Shown here in pieces: positions 33,023 to 42,755 of a stretch of DNA of 64,000 nucleotides (position 1 is its first letter; every line of letters starts with the position of its first letter). The notes under the pieces are model-generated. The model did not search any database, was not told where the DNA came from, and was given only the letters and a program-made list of their open reading frames with translations. The position numbers and the translations under genes are program-made. The DNA comes from Lujinxingia vulgaris (lineage in GTDB: Bacteria; Myxococcota_A; Bradymonadia; Bradymonadales; Bradymonadaceae), in contig NZ_VOSM01000015.1 in NCBI RefSeq assembly GCF_007997015.1, positions 28,326 to 92,325 on the forward strand. The letters run 5' to 3'.

Positions 33023-35416
33023 TCAGGGGGAGGGGAGTGTGAAGGGGAGGGCGGGGACGCGGGCGTCGCCGTAGAGGTAGCTGTAGATCCAGAAACTCAT
33101 CAGGACGCGTTTGGTGTAGTCGCGGGTCTGGCCGTAGGGGATGTTTTCGACAAAGAGGTCGAGGTCTTCGTGGCCAAACTCTTTGAGCCAGGAGGAGACG
33201 TTGCCAAAGCCTCCGTTGTAGCCGGCGATGATGAGCGCGGGGTGGGAGCCCGTCTGGTCGGCGAGCTCGCGCATGTAGGCCGAGCCCAGGCGGATGTTGA
33301 GGGTGGGGTCGAAGAGGAGATCGAAGGAGAAGTCGCCAAGGCCGTCTTTCTGAGCGATGCGGCGGGCGGTGGGCTCAATGAGTTGGAGGAGGCCGCGGGC
33401 GTTGGCCCAGCTCTCGATGCGGGGGTTAAAGCCGCTCTCCTCGCGCATGATGGCGTAGATGATGGCCGGGTTGAGGCGGCGCTGCTCGGCGTAGCGGGTG
33501 AGGGCGTCTTTGAAGGGGGTGGGGTAGGCGATGGACCAGTGGCGGCGTGTGCTTTGTGTGGGGTAGGCGTCCATCCAGCCGTGGATGTGGCGGCGGGCCA
33601 GGTCGTGGGAGATGGGGTAGGCGTGGGCGGCGTCGAGCAGGGAGGCCAGGGCCCAGAGGGTGGAGGTGTTGGAGGCGTGGCGGGTGCGAAGCGCGGTGAG
33701 TTCGCGTCGGGCCAGTGAGGTCAGGCCGAGGGTGAGGAGTTGGGAGGCTTTTTGGAAGCCCGGGTCGCGCTGGAGATCTTCGGGAAGTTCGACCGGATCG
33801 CTGCTGACGTTGGCCGGGAGGTGATCTTCGCAGGCCGGTCCGACGGTGGCGCAGATGTCCAGGCCGGTGGTGTCGCTCTGGAGGCTGGCGAGTTGGTTGA
33901 AGCTCAGGAGGGCGTAGTAGGTCATGGGGTGGTCGTGGGCGACCTTGATAAAGGCCTGGGCGGCCTCGTCGGTGCGGCCGGCTTGCAGCAGGGCGCGGGC
34001 GCGGAAGTAGTGGAGGCGGCCTTTTGTGTAGAGGTCGTCTTCGCCGGTTTTATCGAGGTTGTCGACGTGGTCGATGACGGCCTGGAAGTCGTCGCGGTCG
34101 AAGTATTCACGCAGAAGAAGCCAGTGGGCGTCTTTGGCCATGTCGCCCTCGGGGTAGCGTGAGAGCTGGGCCTGGAGGCGCTGGCGGGCGTCATCGGGGT
34201 GATCTTCGGAGCGCAGGATGCGGGCTGCGAAGTACATGGCGTCGTCGGCGTAGGAGTGGTCGCCGTATTCTTGCCAGATGCGCTCAAAGAGGGCGAGGGC
34301 GCCCTGGCGATCGCCGGAGTTCCAGCGGCCGCGGCCGCCCAGGTAGAGGGCGCGAAGTTCCCAGTCGGTGTCGGCGCATTGCTCAAGGATGCGGTCGTAG
34401 ACGGGGGTGCCGGCGGAGTGCTGGCGAAGTTTGGTGTGGGAGCGGGCGATAAGGTAGAGGGCCTCGCAGCGCTGGGGGGCGTCTTCGGGCCATTGCTCCA
34501 GGGCGGCGTTTAAGTCGTTGATGACGCGCTCGCTCTGGTGGAGATCGAAGCGGGCGCGGGCCAGGGTCAGGGCGCGCTCGGGGGTGGTGTCGTCGAGAAG
34601 TTGGCGCTGGGCGTCGGAGAGGTGGGCGTCGAGGGCGCGAAGTCGTTGGGTGGCGCGGGCGGCAGCCTCACTCAAAGGACGCTGCTCCCGGATATGACTA
34701 AAAAGCTCGGCCGCTCGCCGGGGGTTTTGGGCTTCGAGGAGCGTGGCGAGCTGCTCGCGGGCGGCGGCGGCCCGGGAGTGGCGGGGGTAGGCGTTGAGAA
34801 AGAGCTCGAGAACGTCGACGGCGCGTTTTTGATCTTCGGGCTGGCCGGCCTTCTGGAGGGCGTCGGCCAGGAGGGTGAGGGCGTCGGGGTAGAGGAGGCT
34901 CTGGTCGTCGACGGAGGCCGCAGCGAGTGTGGCGGTGTGGGCATCATCTGTGGCCAGGGCGGCGCGGGCTTTGAGCAGGGATGCGTAGTCGGCCAGGGAG
35001 GGAAGATCGGCTTCGAGGTCGAGCGCGTTGAGGATGGCCAGAGTTTGCGCGGGGTGGCCGGCCTCCATGGCGACGGTGGCTGCGAGGAAGCGCAGGGAGG
35101 CATCGTCGTTGAGGAGCGGTCGAAGCTCGGGGTTCTGGAGTTTTCGGTGGGCGGAGGCCCAGTTGTTGCGCTCGACGTCTTCGATGATGGGCGCAAAGGG
35201 GCTTGTGGGGGCGATGGAGGGGATCTGGGGCGGGGCGGGGTCGCGCTCGGGGAAGCGCTCGATGACGCGGAAGCGGGCGCTGGAGCCGGCTTCGCGCGGG
35301 GTGGATTGGGCGAGCTCGGTGGGGGGGGCGTCGCCGCGGGACTGAGCGTGGGCGGGGAGCGGGATCGCGAGAGAAAGCGCGAGCGCGAGGGTGATCTTGG
35401 AGAGGTTGCGGATCAT
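33023..35416 (-). CDS. Soluble lytic murein transglycosylase (SLT family) with TPR superhelix
   Basis: Cleaves peptidoglycan between MurNAc and GlcNAc to give anhydro ends, in the periplasm. The 797-residue product has a signal peptide (LALALSLAIPLPAHA), a long helical region with TPR-like repeats (RHSRAAAAREQLATLLEAQN, YADDAMYFAARILRSEDHPD) and a C-terminal SLT domain at about 640-780. The domain shows AIMREESGFNPRIESWANA with the catalytic Glu, GLLQLIEPTA, GSAYMRELAD and IAGYNGGFGNVSSWL. The layout matches Slt70-type enzymes. It is divergent from malQ, with an array-free spacer between them. Confidence 0.92.
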   Translation of the reverse strand: MIRNLSKITLALALSLAIPLPAHAQSRGDAPPTELAQSTPREAGSSARFRVIERFPERDPAPPQIPSIAPTSPFAPIIEDVERNNWASAHRKLQNPELRPLLNDDASLRFLAATVAMEAGHPAQTLAILNALDLEADLPSLADYASLLKARAALATDDAHTATLAAASVDDQSLLYPDALTLLADALQKAGQPEDQKRAVDVLELFLNAYPRHSRAAAAREQLATLLEAQNPRRAAELFSHIREQRPLSEAAARATQRLRALDAHLSDAQRQLLDDTTPERALTLARARFDLHQSERVINDLNAALEQWPEDAPQRCEALYLIARSHTKLRQHSAGTPVYDRILEQCADTDWELRALYLGGRGRWNSGDRQGALALFERIWQEYGDHSYADDAMYFAARILRSEDHPDDARQRLQAQLSRYPEGDMAKDAHWLLLREYFDRDDFQAVIDHVDNLDKTGEDDLYTKGRLHYFRARALLQAGRTDEAAQAFIKVAHDHPMTYYALLSFNQLASLQSDTTGLDICATVGPACEDHLPANVSSDPVELPEDLQRDPGFQKASQLLTLGLTSLARRELTALRTRHASNTSTLWALASLLDAAHAYPISHDLARRHIHGWMDAYPTQSTRRHWSIAYPTPFKDALTRYAEQRRLNPAIIYAIMREESGFNPRIESWANARGLLQLIEPTARRIAQKDGLGDFSFDLLFDPTLNIRLGSAYMRELADQTGSHPALIIAGYNGGFGNVSSWLKEFGHEDLDLFVENIPYGQTRDYTKRVLMSFWIYSYLYGDARVPALPFTLPSP

Positions 35417-35716
35417 GGGAGCTCAGTGACGAGGGCGAAGATGAGATGCGGTGCGCGCGTTGCGGCCAGGGTGCCCCGGGGGGGGCGAGTACAAAACCCC
35501 CGAGAAGTGTGGGTTTCATTCCGCCCGATCGACGTGCCGGGGCGGTCAGGGGAATGAGGGTGAAGGGTAAGGCAGGGGTGGGAGGGATGGAAGAAAAGAG
35601 GGGGAGATGTTTGCCATTGGCCGATGGGAACTAGTTTTCGCGCTCCCTGTGTGCAGTGTGGGAGGTTGTGGTGGGAGCGTGGGGTAAGACGCCGGGACGA
35701 CTTTGAGATGGGAGAG
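35417..35716. other. Divergent spacer without visible gene
   Basis: A 300-bp region between the divergent transglycosylase and malQ genes, where two promoters must lie. I see a small AAACCC/GGGTTT hairpin near 35494 but no clear promoter, RNA gene or core repeat. The absence of cores contrasts with nearly all other spacers nearby. Confidence 0.5.
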
Positions 35717-37222
35717 ATGATGGGAGCGTGGGAGCGATCTTCGGGAGTGTTGCTGCATCCGACGAGTTTGCCGGGGCCGGACGGGGTGGGGAGTCTGGGG
35801 AGGTATGCGCGGCGGTGGATCGAGCGGCTGGCGGAAGGGGGGCAGCGCTGGTGGCAGGTTTTGCCTCTGAACCCGCCGGGGCATGGGGGATCGCCGTATT
35901 CGGCGAGTTCGGCGTTTGCGGGCAATCCGATGTTGATCGATGGGGAGCAGCTGGTGGAGGCGGGGTGGCTCTCGGGCGCGGATCTCAATGTGTACCGGCG
36001 GGTGTGTGCGGCGGGATCGACGGAGCGCTTTGATGTGGAGGTGATTCGCGAGGCGAAGCGCGAGCTTTTGGTGCAGGCCTTTGAGGGGTGGAAGGAGGCG
36101 GGGGGCGTCTCGGAGGCGTCGTTTCAGGAGTTTACGAAGACGCATGCGGGGTGGTTGGAGGATTTTGCGCTCTATACGGCGCTCAAGCATCGGCATGAGG
36201 GGAGGGGGTGGCAGCAGTGGCCGGCGCCGCTGGTGCGTCGTGAGCCGGAGGCGATCGCCGAGGCGCAGCGGGGGTTGAGCGTGGCGATGGAGCAGGTGCG
36301 CTTTGAGCAGTGGGTGTTTGCCGAGCAGTGGGCGAAGTTAAAGCGGTATGCGGCCGAGCGGGGTGTGGGGGTGCTGGGGGATGTTCCGATTTTTGTGGCG
36401 ATGGACAGCGCGGAGGTGTGGGCTCAGCGCGATCTTTTTGAGCTGGGCGCCGACGGTGAGCCGGAGGCGGTGGCGGGGGTGCCGCCGGATTATTTTTCGA
36501 AGACGGGGCAGCGCTGGGGAAATCCGCTCTATGACTGGGAGCGGATGGCCGAGCGCGACTACGACTGGTGGGTCTGGCGCGTGCAGCAGGTGCTGAGGAT
36601 GGTGGACGCGGTGCGCGTCGATCATTTTCGGGGGTTTGAGTCGTACTGGCGGATCCCGGCCGAGGCGCCCACGGCGGTCGATGGGCGCTGGGAGAAGGGG
36701 CCTGGTGAGGCGGTGTTTGAGGCGATCGAGGCCGAGCTGGGAGAGGTGCCGATGGTGGCCGAAGATCTGGGGATTATTACCGATAAGGTGCGCCAGCTGC
36801 GCGACGATCTGGGGTTGATGGGGATGCGGGTGATGCAGTTCGGGTTTGATGGGACTGAGGATCATCCCTTTTTGCCGCATACCTACCCGCGCCATTGTGC
36901 CGCGTATACGGGCACCCACGATAACGATACGACGCGGGGGTGGTATGAGGGGCTTGATGAGCTGGGCAAACACGGGGTGCGCACCTACCTCTCGCATGGG
37001 GATGAGGGGATTGTGTGGGCGATGATCGAGCGGCTGTGGGCGTCGAAGGCCGATCTGGTGGTGGTGCCGGTGCAGGATCTTTTTGAGCTGGGCAGTGAGG
37101 CTCGGATGAACGTGCCGGGGAGGGCGGAGGATAACTGGAACTGGCGGATGAGTGAGGCGATGTTGGAGGACGAGACGGTGTATATGCGGCTGGGGGAGTT
37201 GACGAAGGAGAGTAAGAGGTGA
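35717..37222 (+). CDS. malQ: 4-alpha-glucanotransferase (amylomaltase, GH77)
   Basis: Transfers glucan segments between alpha-1,4-glucans in glycogen and maltodextrin metabolism. The 501-residue product shows RSSGVLLHPTSLPGPDGVGS at the start, LPLNPPGHGGSPYSASSAFA, GDVPIFVAMDSAEVW, VDAVRVDHFRGFESYW (nucleophile Asp), MVAEDLGIITD (acid/base Glu) and GTHDNDTTRGWY (transition-state Asp), which are all GH77 catalytic regions. The start is uncertain among ATG 35708, 35717 and 35720; GGGAG just upstream suits the latter two. No other glycogen gene is near. Confidence 0.95.
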   Translation: MMGAWERSSGVLLHPTSLPGPDGVGSLGRYARRWIERLAEGGQRWWQVLPLNPPGHGGSPYSASSAFAGNPMLIDGEQLVEAGWLSGADLNVYRRVCAAGSTERFDVEVIREAKRELLVQAFEGWKEAGGVSEASFQEFTKTHAGWLEDFALYTALKHRHEGRGWQQWPAPLVRREPEAIAEAQRGLSVAMEQVRFEQWVFAEQWAKLKRYAAERGVGVLGDVPIFVAMDSAEVWAQRDLFELGADGEPEAVAGVPPDYFSKTGQRWGNPLYDWERMAERDYDWWVWRVQQVLRMVDAVRVDHFRGFESYWRIPAEAPTAVDGRWEKGPGEAVFEAIEAELGEVPMVAEDLGIITDKVRQLRDDLGLMGMRVMQFGFDGTEDHPFLPHTYPRHCAAYTGTHDNDTTRGWYEGLDELGKHGVRTYLSHGDEGIVWAMIERLWASKADLVVVPVQDLFELGSEARMNVPGRAEDNWNWRMSEAMLEDETVYMRLGELTKESKR

Positions 37223-37234
37223 AGGTGCTGTGCG

Positions 37235-37358
37235 GGTGCCAGGCGATCGAGCGGGCTTGAGACGATCGGGTGCCAGGCAATCGAGCGGGCTTGAGAGGAT
37301 CGGGTGCCAGGCAATCGGGTGAGGTGTGGAAGAGGATCGGGTGTCAGGCGTTTGTAGG
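37235..37358 (+). repeat. Core-repeat array 7 (four copies)
   Basis: Cores GGTGCCAGGCGATCGAGC, two GGTGCCAGGCAATCG forms and a final GTGTCAGGCGTTTG, at about 34-bp spacing with tails GGGCTTGAGACGATCG. The array starts 13 bp after the malQ stop and precedes the yjbQ-like gene. Confidence 0.9.
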
Positions 37359-37406
37359 GGCGAGTGATTGGATGGTTGGTGAGGGATGGACGCGAATTAA
37401 GGAGCG

Positions 37407-37817
37407 ATGATGATTGCGAGATGGGTGCATGAGACGCAGGGCCAGGGGTTGTATGAGGTGACCGCGGAGGTGATGCGGGCGGTGGCCAGCGCGAAGGTCG
37501 AGGAGGGGATCTGCACGGTGTTTATCCGGCATACCTCGGCGAGTCTGACGATTCAGGAGAACGCCGACCCTTCGGCGCGGCGGGATCTGGAGGCGTGGTT
37601 GAAGCGCCTGGTGCCGGAGAATGACCCGCTGTACACGCACACGGCCGAGGGGCCTGACGATATGCCTTCGCATATTAAGGCGGCGCTGACGTCGACGAGT
37701 CTGGGGATTCCGATTGTGGATGGGGCGCTGGTGCTGGGGCGGTGGCAGGGGATCTTTTTGTGGGAGCATCGGGATGGTCCGATGCAGCGCGAGCTCGTGG
37801 TGCATGTGGGCACCTGA
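37407..37817 (+). CDS. YjbQ/UPF0047-family protein
   Basis: The 136-residue product matches the YjbQ family throughout: GLYEVTAEVMRAVASAKVEE, GICTVFIRHTSASLTIQENA, DDMPSHIKAALTSTSLGIPI and LGRWQGIFLWEHRDGP. The conserved His and Glu residues of the family are present. Some members have weak thiamine-phosphate synthase activity, but the physiological role is unsettled. AAGGAG lies just before ATG 37407. Confidence 0.9.
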   Translation: MMIARWVHETQGQGLYEVTAEVMRAVASAKVEEGICTVFIRHTSASLTIQENADPSARRDLEAWLKRLVPENDPLYTHTAEGPDDMPSHIKAALTSTSLGIPIVDGALVLGRWQGIFLWEHRDGPMQRELVVHVGT

Positions 37818-37876
37818 GCGGTGATGTGTATGTGATGTGAGCGCGTGAGCGCCGCTGGATGACGTTGGGAGTGGTG

Positions 37877-39862
37877 ATGCGCGCGTGCAGTAAGAGCGGT
37901 TCGCAAGGAAGGGAGAGGCGGTGGTGGGGAGGATGGGCGGCGTTGGTCGGGGTGCTGGTGCTGGCGAGCGGGGAGGTTGCGGCCCAGGGGCCTGAGGGGG
38001 GCGTGGAGGACGGAGCGTCGACGTTGCTGGTTGCCGAGGAGGTGGGGGCCGAGGTCGCCGAGCAGGCTGGCGAGGAGGAGCGGGCGCGGCTTTTTGTGTC
38101 GGTGCGCGATCTTACGCGGGAGCCGGGGTGGAGTGTGCGAACCTGCTGGGAGTTGCGCTCGACGGTGGCGGACGGGTGTGTGGCGCTGCCGGGCCGTTTT
38201 GTGAGCAAGCGCGACCAGGGGGTGGTGCTGGCGCGGCGCTCGGGGAGGTATCGCTATCATCTTCGGCTGGAGCGGGATGATGAGGGGCGGCTGAGCGCGG
38301 AGGTGGTCGATTGGGATCCGACCCGTCGCGACGACGAGGTGCTTTACGCGGCATATCGGGAGCCGGGGCAGGGGGAGGATCTGGGGTGGGTGGCCCGAAG
38401 TTTTGAGGAGGGGCTGGTGCAGAGTCCGGCCGAGGAAGTTGAGGCCGGACGGGGCCCGAGGCGCTATGGTCGGGCGGCGCTGGAGGTCGGGTTGGCGTTG
38501 GGGGTGGGGACGGCGTGGTACTGGCTGAATACGGACATCAACGCGGCCGACTGGGACTACACGCTGGCCACGCAGGGGGAGCGGCATTGGGGGTTTGAGG
38601 GGTGGCGATGGGATTCCAACGTGATGTACCTCAATAGCCCGCTGCATCCGCTGGCCGGGGGGGCGTATTATACGCTGGCGCGGGCCAATGAGTTGACGGT
38701 GTGGCAGTCGTTTGCGGCGGCGATGCTGGCGACTCTCATCTGGGAGGCGGCCATTGAGTACAAAGAGATCGTCAGCCTCAATGATCTGGTGTTGACCGGG
38801 GTGGCCGGGGTGCCGCTTGGGGAGGCGTATTATCAGCTTGGGGAGTTTTTCAGGCGGAGTTCGCCGACGACGCTCAATCGGGCGTTGGCGTGGGTGTTCG
38901 GGGCGCCCTCGCAGTTTCATGACTGGGCCGATGGTCGGGGGCCGGTGCGGGCGGCTGATGTCGATCGGTGGGGGTGGCCGCGCGATGAGTGGCACCGGTT
39001 GAGGTTGAGGCTGGGCGCGGCGGCGTCGACGCCGCGAGCGCGCTGGGAGGGAGGCACGCCGGAGGGGGCGCGTCAGGATGTGCATCTGGAGGTGGGCTCG
39101 GAGCTTGTGGGGCTGGGGGGCTATCGCAGCGCCGGGGAAACGGGTGGTTGGGAGGCGGGGGTGCTGGCCTCGGAGTTGCGGGGGGAGTTTGCCGGCGGGG
39201 CGTCGGGGACGCACCGGTGGGGGTTTCTGGGGCGAGTGGAGCTGGCGGGGTGGTACGGGCAGTCGATGTCGCGCGGGGTTGAGGGGGGGCGCGGGGTGGG
39301 AGCCTTTGTGAGCACGGGGCTTGCGTACCGCCATGAGGAGCATCGGTATGATGAGGGGCTGGATCGATTTGGGATCATGCATCTTCCCGGGGTGCGGGCG
39401 GAGCACTGGGGGGAGCGGGGGCGGCTGCGCTGGCGGCTGCGCTACGGGGTGACGCCGGACTTTGCGGCGATCGATTCGCGTGCGCTTCCGGAGGTTGCGC
39501 CCGATGGGGATGTCTCGGGACAGCGCGGGGTGTTGGCCGAGGGGTATTATTTTGGCTGGGGGATAAGCCAGGAGCTGGGGCTGGAGGTGGACGTGGCCCG
39601 GGTGCATCTGGGGGTGGACTGGCGCTCGCATCGGGTGTGGTCGACGCGAGGGGCGGATCGCCTGCAGGAGTCGATCGAGGAGGACTGGACGCTGCGCGAT
39701 CGGGTGGATGTGGGGCGCGTGGAGTTGCTGACGTCGTGGCCGGTGGAGACGGTGCGTCTGGGGGCGTTGCTGGAGCGTCGGGGCAGGGAGGGGGCGATCG
39801 ATGATGTGGTGAGTTCGTTGCAGGAGTGGCGGGCGATGTGGGTGTTTGAGGCGGTGTATTGA
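37877..39862 (+). CDS. Exported DUF3943-like protein, probably outer-membrane associated
   Basis: The 661-residue product has a signal peptide (AALVGVLVLASGEVAAQ). A central region at about 180-330 resembles DUF3943: WRWDSNVMYLNSPLHPLAGG, YYTLARANELTVWQSFAAAM, LIWEAAIEYKEIVSLNDLVL and GVPLGEAYYQLGEFFRR. The C-terminal half has alternating aromatic strands (GAFVSTGLAYRHEEHRYDEG, GRLRWRLRYGVTPDFAAID) that fit a beta-barrel. DUF3943 proteins are uncharacterised. ATG 37877 is chosen for GGGAG five bases upstream; ATG 37859 is the alternative. Confidence 0.72.
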   Translation: MRACSKSGSQGRERRWWGGWAALVGVLVLASGEVAAQGPEGGVEDGASTLLVAEEVGAEVAEQAGEEERARLFVSVRDLTREPGWSVRTCWELRSTVADGCVALPGRFVSKRDQGVVLARRSGRYRYHLRLERDDEGRLSAEVVDWDPTRRDDEVLYAAYREPGQGEDLGWVARSFEEGLVQSPAEEVEAGRGPRRYGRAALEVGLALGVGTAWYWLNTDINAADWDYTLATQGERHWGFEGWRWDSNVMYLNSPLHPLAGGAYYTLARANELTVWQSFAAAMLATLIWEAAIEYKEIVSLNDLVLTGVAGVPLGEAYYQLGEFFRRSSPTTLNRALAWVFGAPSQFHDWADGRGPVRAADVDRWGWPRDEWHRLRLRLGAAASTPRARWEGGTPEGARQDVHLEVGSELVGLGGYRSAGETGGWEAGVLASELRGEFAGGASGTHRWGFLGRVELAGWYGQSMSRGVEGGRGVGAFVSTGLAYRHEEHRYDEGLDRFGIMHLPGVRAEHWGERGRLRWRLRYGVTPDFAAIDSRALPEVAPDGDVSGQRGVLAEGYYFGWGISQELGLEVDVARVHLGVDWRSHRVWSTRGADRLQESIEEDWTLRDRVDVGRVELLTSWPVETVRLGALLERRGREGAIDDVVSSLQEWRAMWVFEAVY

Positions 39863-39903
39863 GGGTGGGGCGTTCAAACATGTGGCGATGGCGAAGATGT
39901 CGT

Positions 39904-40567
39904 GGTGCCAGGCGACCGTGGGGGAGGTGAAAGCGTACGGGTGCCAGGCACCCGTTCGGGAGTTGAAAATGATCGGGTGCCAGGCACTCGTGCGGGAGTT
40001 GAAAATGATCGAGTGCCAGGCACCCGTGCAAGGCGTGTGGGAGGTGAAGTCGGATGGGGTGCCAGGCACCCGTGCAATGATCGGGTGCCAGGCACTCGTG
40101 TGGGAGTTGAAAATGATCGGGTGCCAGGCACTCGTGTGGGAGTTGAAAATGATCGGGTGCTGAAAATGATCGGGTGCCAGGCACCCGTGCGGGAGTTGAA
40201 AACGATCGGGTGCTGAAAATGATCGGGTGCCAGGCACCCGTGCGGGAGTTGAAAATGATCGAGTGCCAGGCACTCGTGTGGGAGTTGAAAACGATCGAGT
40301 GCCAGGCACCCGTGCGGGAGTTGAAAATGATCGAGTGCCAGGCACCCGTGCAAGGCGTGTGGGAGGTGAAGTCGGATGGGGTGCCAGGCACCCGTGCAAT
40401 GGGTGCCAGGCACTCGTGCGGGAGTTGAAAATGATCGGGTGCCAGGCACCCGTGCGGGAGTTGAAAATGATCGGGTGCCAGGCACTCGTGCGGGAGTTGA
40501 AAATGATCGGGTGCCAGGCACTCGTGCAAGCACCCTTGCAAACGAACAGGTGCCAGGTATTCGGGCA
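39904..40567 (+). repeat. Core-repeat array 8 (about 19 full and 2 truncated units)
   Basis: The 825-bp spacer is filled almost entirely by cores followed by ACTCG or ACCCG, with tail TGCGGGAGTTGAAAATGATC and spacing of 23-46 bp. Two units are cut to GGGTGCTGAAAATGATC, with the core interior missing. A block holding CAAGGCGTGTGGGAGGTGAA recurs near 40029 and 40350, so segments larger than one unit have been duplicated. The rest of the spacer (40568-40687) shows no other feature. Confidence 0.95.
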
Positions 40568-40687
40568 GAGGGTTGTGAGGTTTGTGCTAACTGCCTGATG
40601 TCATTGGGAGATTTGTTCGACGTGGGCGAGGCTGGTGTGCACGTTTGAGGGGGAGAACTTTGTGCAAACCAGGGGAGAGGGGGAGCG

Positions 40688-41644
40688 ATGGAGCGTCTGG
40701 GGGGACGGCTGCTGATCGTGTGGGTGGGGCTTATGTGGGGGTGTGCGTTTGGCGCGGGGTGCAGCCGGGGGGCGCAGGCGGAGGAGGCGCAGGGGGGGCC
40801 GTATCGGGTGGTGGCGATGCAGGTGATGGAGGAGGGGGGAGAGGTGGGTGGCGTCGGGGTGCAGGGTTGGGCGCCGGAGCCTGTGAGGGTGCAGGAGTGG
40901 TGGGAGCGGGCGTTGCGGGAGAGTGATGAGGGTTTGAGTCCGCAGGGGGGAGGTGAGGGGTTGAAGGGGAGGTTGATGTATCGGGTGAAGCTCAATCAGG
41001 CGTTGGAGGGCTCGGTGTTGGTGGTGCGTGTGGAGGGGCGTCTGGAGCAGGAGGCGGTGCGCGGAGATGGCAAGGCGGTGTCGATGCGGGCGCAGCATGT
41101 GGTGCGTCATCCGCTGGTCAGCGACAGGCCGCCGGAGGCGCTGCTGGGAGCGCTGGGACGCACGCTTTTGCGTCAGGGGGTCGATGAGGTGATGGAGGGG
41201 TTGCGGGCCCAGGCGATGGTGTATCAGGCCGCCGGCGGGGAGCTCGGGAGGTGGTGTGCCGATGAGGAGGCCCTGGCGAGTGCGAGGTTGCTGGCGGTGC
41301 AGCGGGTGGTGGAGGGGGCGGTGGAAGAGGCTGAGGAGGCGCTCATTGAGGCTGCCGGAGGTCGGGATGAGGAGGTGGCGTTTGCGGCGGCGCAGGCGCT
41401 CTGGGAGATGGAGTCGAGCGGGGCGGCGCGGGCGTTAACCGAGCTTGCCGAGCGGATGAGTCGGGAGCAGCGCTATGATGATTTGATCGGGTTGTTGCCG
41501 AAGTTGGGGACGTTGTCGACGCCGTGGGTGGCGGTGTATCTGGAGACTCTGGCCGATGCGCATCATGTGAGTCGGGTGCGCGAGCATGCGCGGCGGGTTC
41601 TGGAGATGAAGGCCGGCCAGGCGCAGGCTGATGCGCAGCGGTGA
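40688..41644 (+). CDS. Lipoprotein of unknown function
   Basis: The 318-residue product has a lipoprotein signal (LIVWVGLMWGCAFGAGC). The middle part (VKLNQALEGSVLVVRVEGRL) looks like a beta-rich periplasmic domain. The C-terminal third is helical (VVEGAVEEAEEALIEAAGGR, RALTELAERMSREQRYDDLI) and recalls HEAT repeats. I do not recognise the family. It is separated by only 42 bp from the crotonase gene downstream, and the two may be cotranscribed. Confidence 0.65.
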   Translation: MERLGGRLLIVWVGLMWGCAFGAGCSRGAQAEEAQGGPYRVVAMQVMEEGGEVGGVGVQGWAPEPVRVQEWWERALRESDEGLSPQGGGEGLKGRLMYRVKLNQALEGSVLVVRVEGRLEQEAVRGDGKAVSMRAQHVVRHPLVSDRPPEALLGALGRTLLRQGVDEVMEGLRAQAMVYQAAGGELGRWCADEEALASARLLAVQRVVEGAVEEAEEALIEAAGGRDEEVAFAAAQALWEMESSGAARALTELAERMSREQRYDDLIGLLPKLGTLSTPWVAVYLETLADAHHVSRVREHARRVLEMKAGQAQADAQR

Positions 41645-41686
41645 GGCGAGTTTGAGGGTGTTTAAAGCGGTGCAGAGGGAGATGTG

Positions 41687-42448
41687 ATGGTGGTCAGGTG
41701 TGAGGAGCGGTTGGAGGGGAGGGTGTGGTGGGTGGAGATCGCGCGGGAGGAGCGTCTTAACGCGGTCAATGCGGAGGTGATGGCGGGGCTGGAGGGGGTG
41801 TTGGTCAGGGCCGAGCGTACGCCGGAGTTGCGGGTGCTGGTGGTAGGTGGGGCGGGGCGTGCGTTTGTATCGGGGGGCGATCTTCGAGAATTTGCCGGGC
41901 TGCGGGAGCGCAAGGAGGTCGAGGCGATGTCGCGGCGGATGCGCTCGATTCTGGAGCGGATTGAGGCGCTTCGGTGTTGGACGGTGGCGCGGGTCAACGG
42001 GGATGCGTACGGGGGCGGGGTGGAGTTGATGCTGGCCTTTGATATGTGCGTGGTCTCGGAGTTGGCGAGGCTGGGGCTGACGCAGGGGAGGTTCGGGTTG
42101 ACCCCGGGGTGGGGTGGGTTGACGCGGCTGGTGGAGAAGGTGGGGCGAGCCCGGGCGTTGAAGTGGTTGGGGTGTGCGGAGGTGCTCGATGCGGGGGAGG
42201 CCTATGAGGCGGGGCTTGTGGAGGAAGTGGTAGGTGGGGCGGAGCTGGATGTGCGGGTCATGGCGTTGGCCGAGCGTCTGGCGGGGTGTGAGCCCGGGGT
42301 GGCCGAGGCGCTCAAGGAGGGGGCGCGTCGCGCGGTGGAAGAGCGTCGCGATGTGGCGATGGCGGGGGAGTTGGAGGCGTTTTGTGAGCTGTGGGTGGGG
42401 GAGGCGCACTGGGAGCGGGTGGAGCGGTTTTTAGGGCGAAAAGGTTGA
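41687..42448 (+). CDS. Enoyl-CoA hydratase/isomerase (crotonase) family protein with one catalytic Glu missing
   Basis: The 253-residue product has the crotonase fold: EERLNAVNAEVMAGLEGVLV, VVGGAGRAFVSGGDLREFA (oxyanion-hole strand) and GDAYGGGVELMLAFDMCVVS with the first catalytic Glu in GGGVEL. Where enoyl-CoA hydratases have the second Glu, the sequence reads LTQGRFGLTPGWGG with Gly in its place. A true hydratase normally needs both, so this is more likely an isomerase, hydrolase or other crotonase variant. ATG 41687 has GAGGGAG upstream; GTG 41684 is the alternative. Confidence 0.85.
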   Translation: MVVRCEERLEGRVWWVEIAREERLNAVNAEVMAGLEGVLVRAERTPELRVLVVGGAGRAFVSGGDLREFAGLRERKEVEAMSRRMRSILERIEALRCWTVARVNGDAYGGGVELMLAFDMCVVSELARLGLTQGRFGLTPGWGGLTRLVEKVGRARALKWLGCAEVLDAGEAYEAGLVEEVVGGAELDVRVMALAERLAGCEPGVAEALKEGARRAVEERRDVAMAGELEAFCELWVGEAHWERVERFLGRKG

Positions 42449-42755
42449 GGTGCCAGGCGCTCGAGCGAGGATCTGGCGGTGATGGTGAGGGGCTATAGCT
42501 CGGGTGCCAGGCCCTCGCGCATGTGCAATGAGACCTGGTGCCAGGCATTCGAGCATGTGCAATGAGGCCGGGTGCCAGGCATTCGAGCATGTGCAATGAG
42601 ACCGGGTGCTGTCGCCGTGGTGCCAGGCATTCGGGCATGTTCATTGAGACCGGGTGCCAGGCGCTCGCGCATGTGCAATGAGACCTGGTGCCAGGCATTC
42701 GAGCATGTGCAATGAGACCGGGTGCTGTCGTCGTGGTGCCAGGCAGTCGATCGGG
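42449..42755 (+). repeat. Core-repeat array 9
   Basis: Eight cores. The first begins on the base directly after the crotonase stop codon. Tails are TGTGCAATGAGACC with CATTCGAGC, CGCTCGCGC or CCCTCGCGC after the core. Two truncated GGGTGCTGTCG units lead straight into a CGTGGTGCCAGGC core, which looks like deletion within the array. The remaining 157 bp before tmk show no clear feature. Confidence 0.92.
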
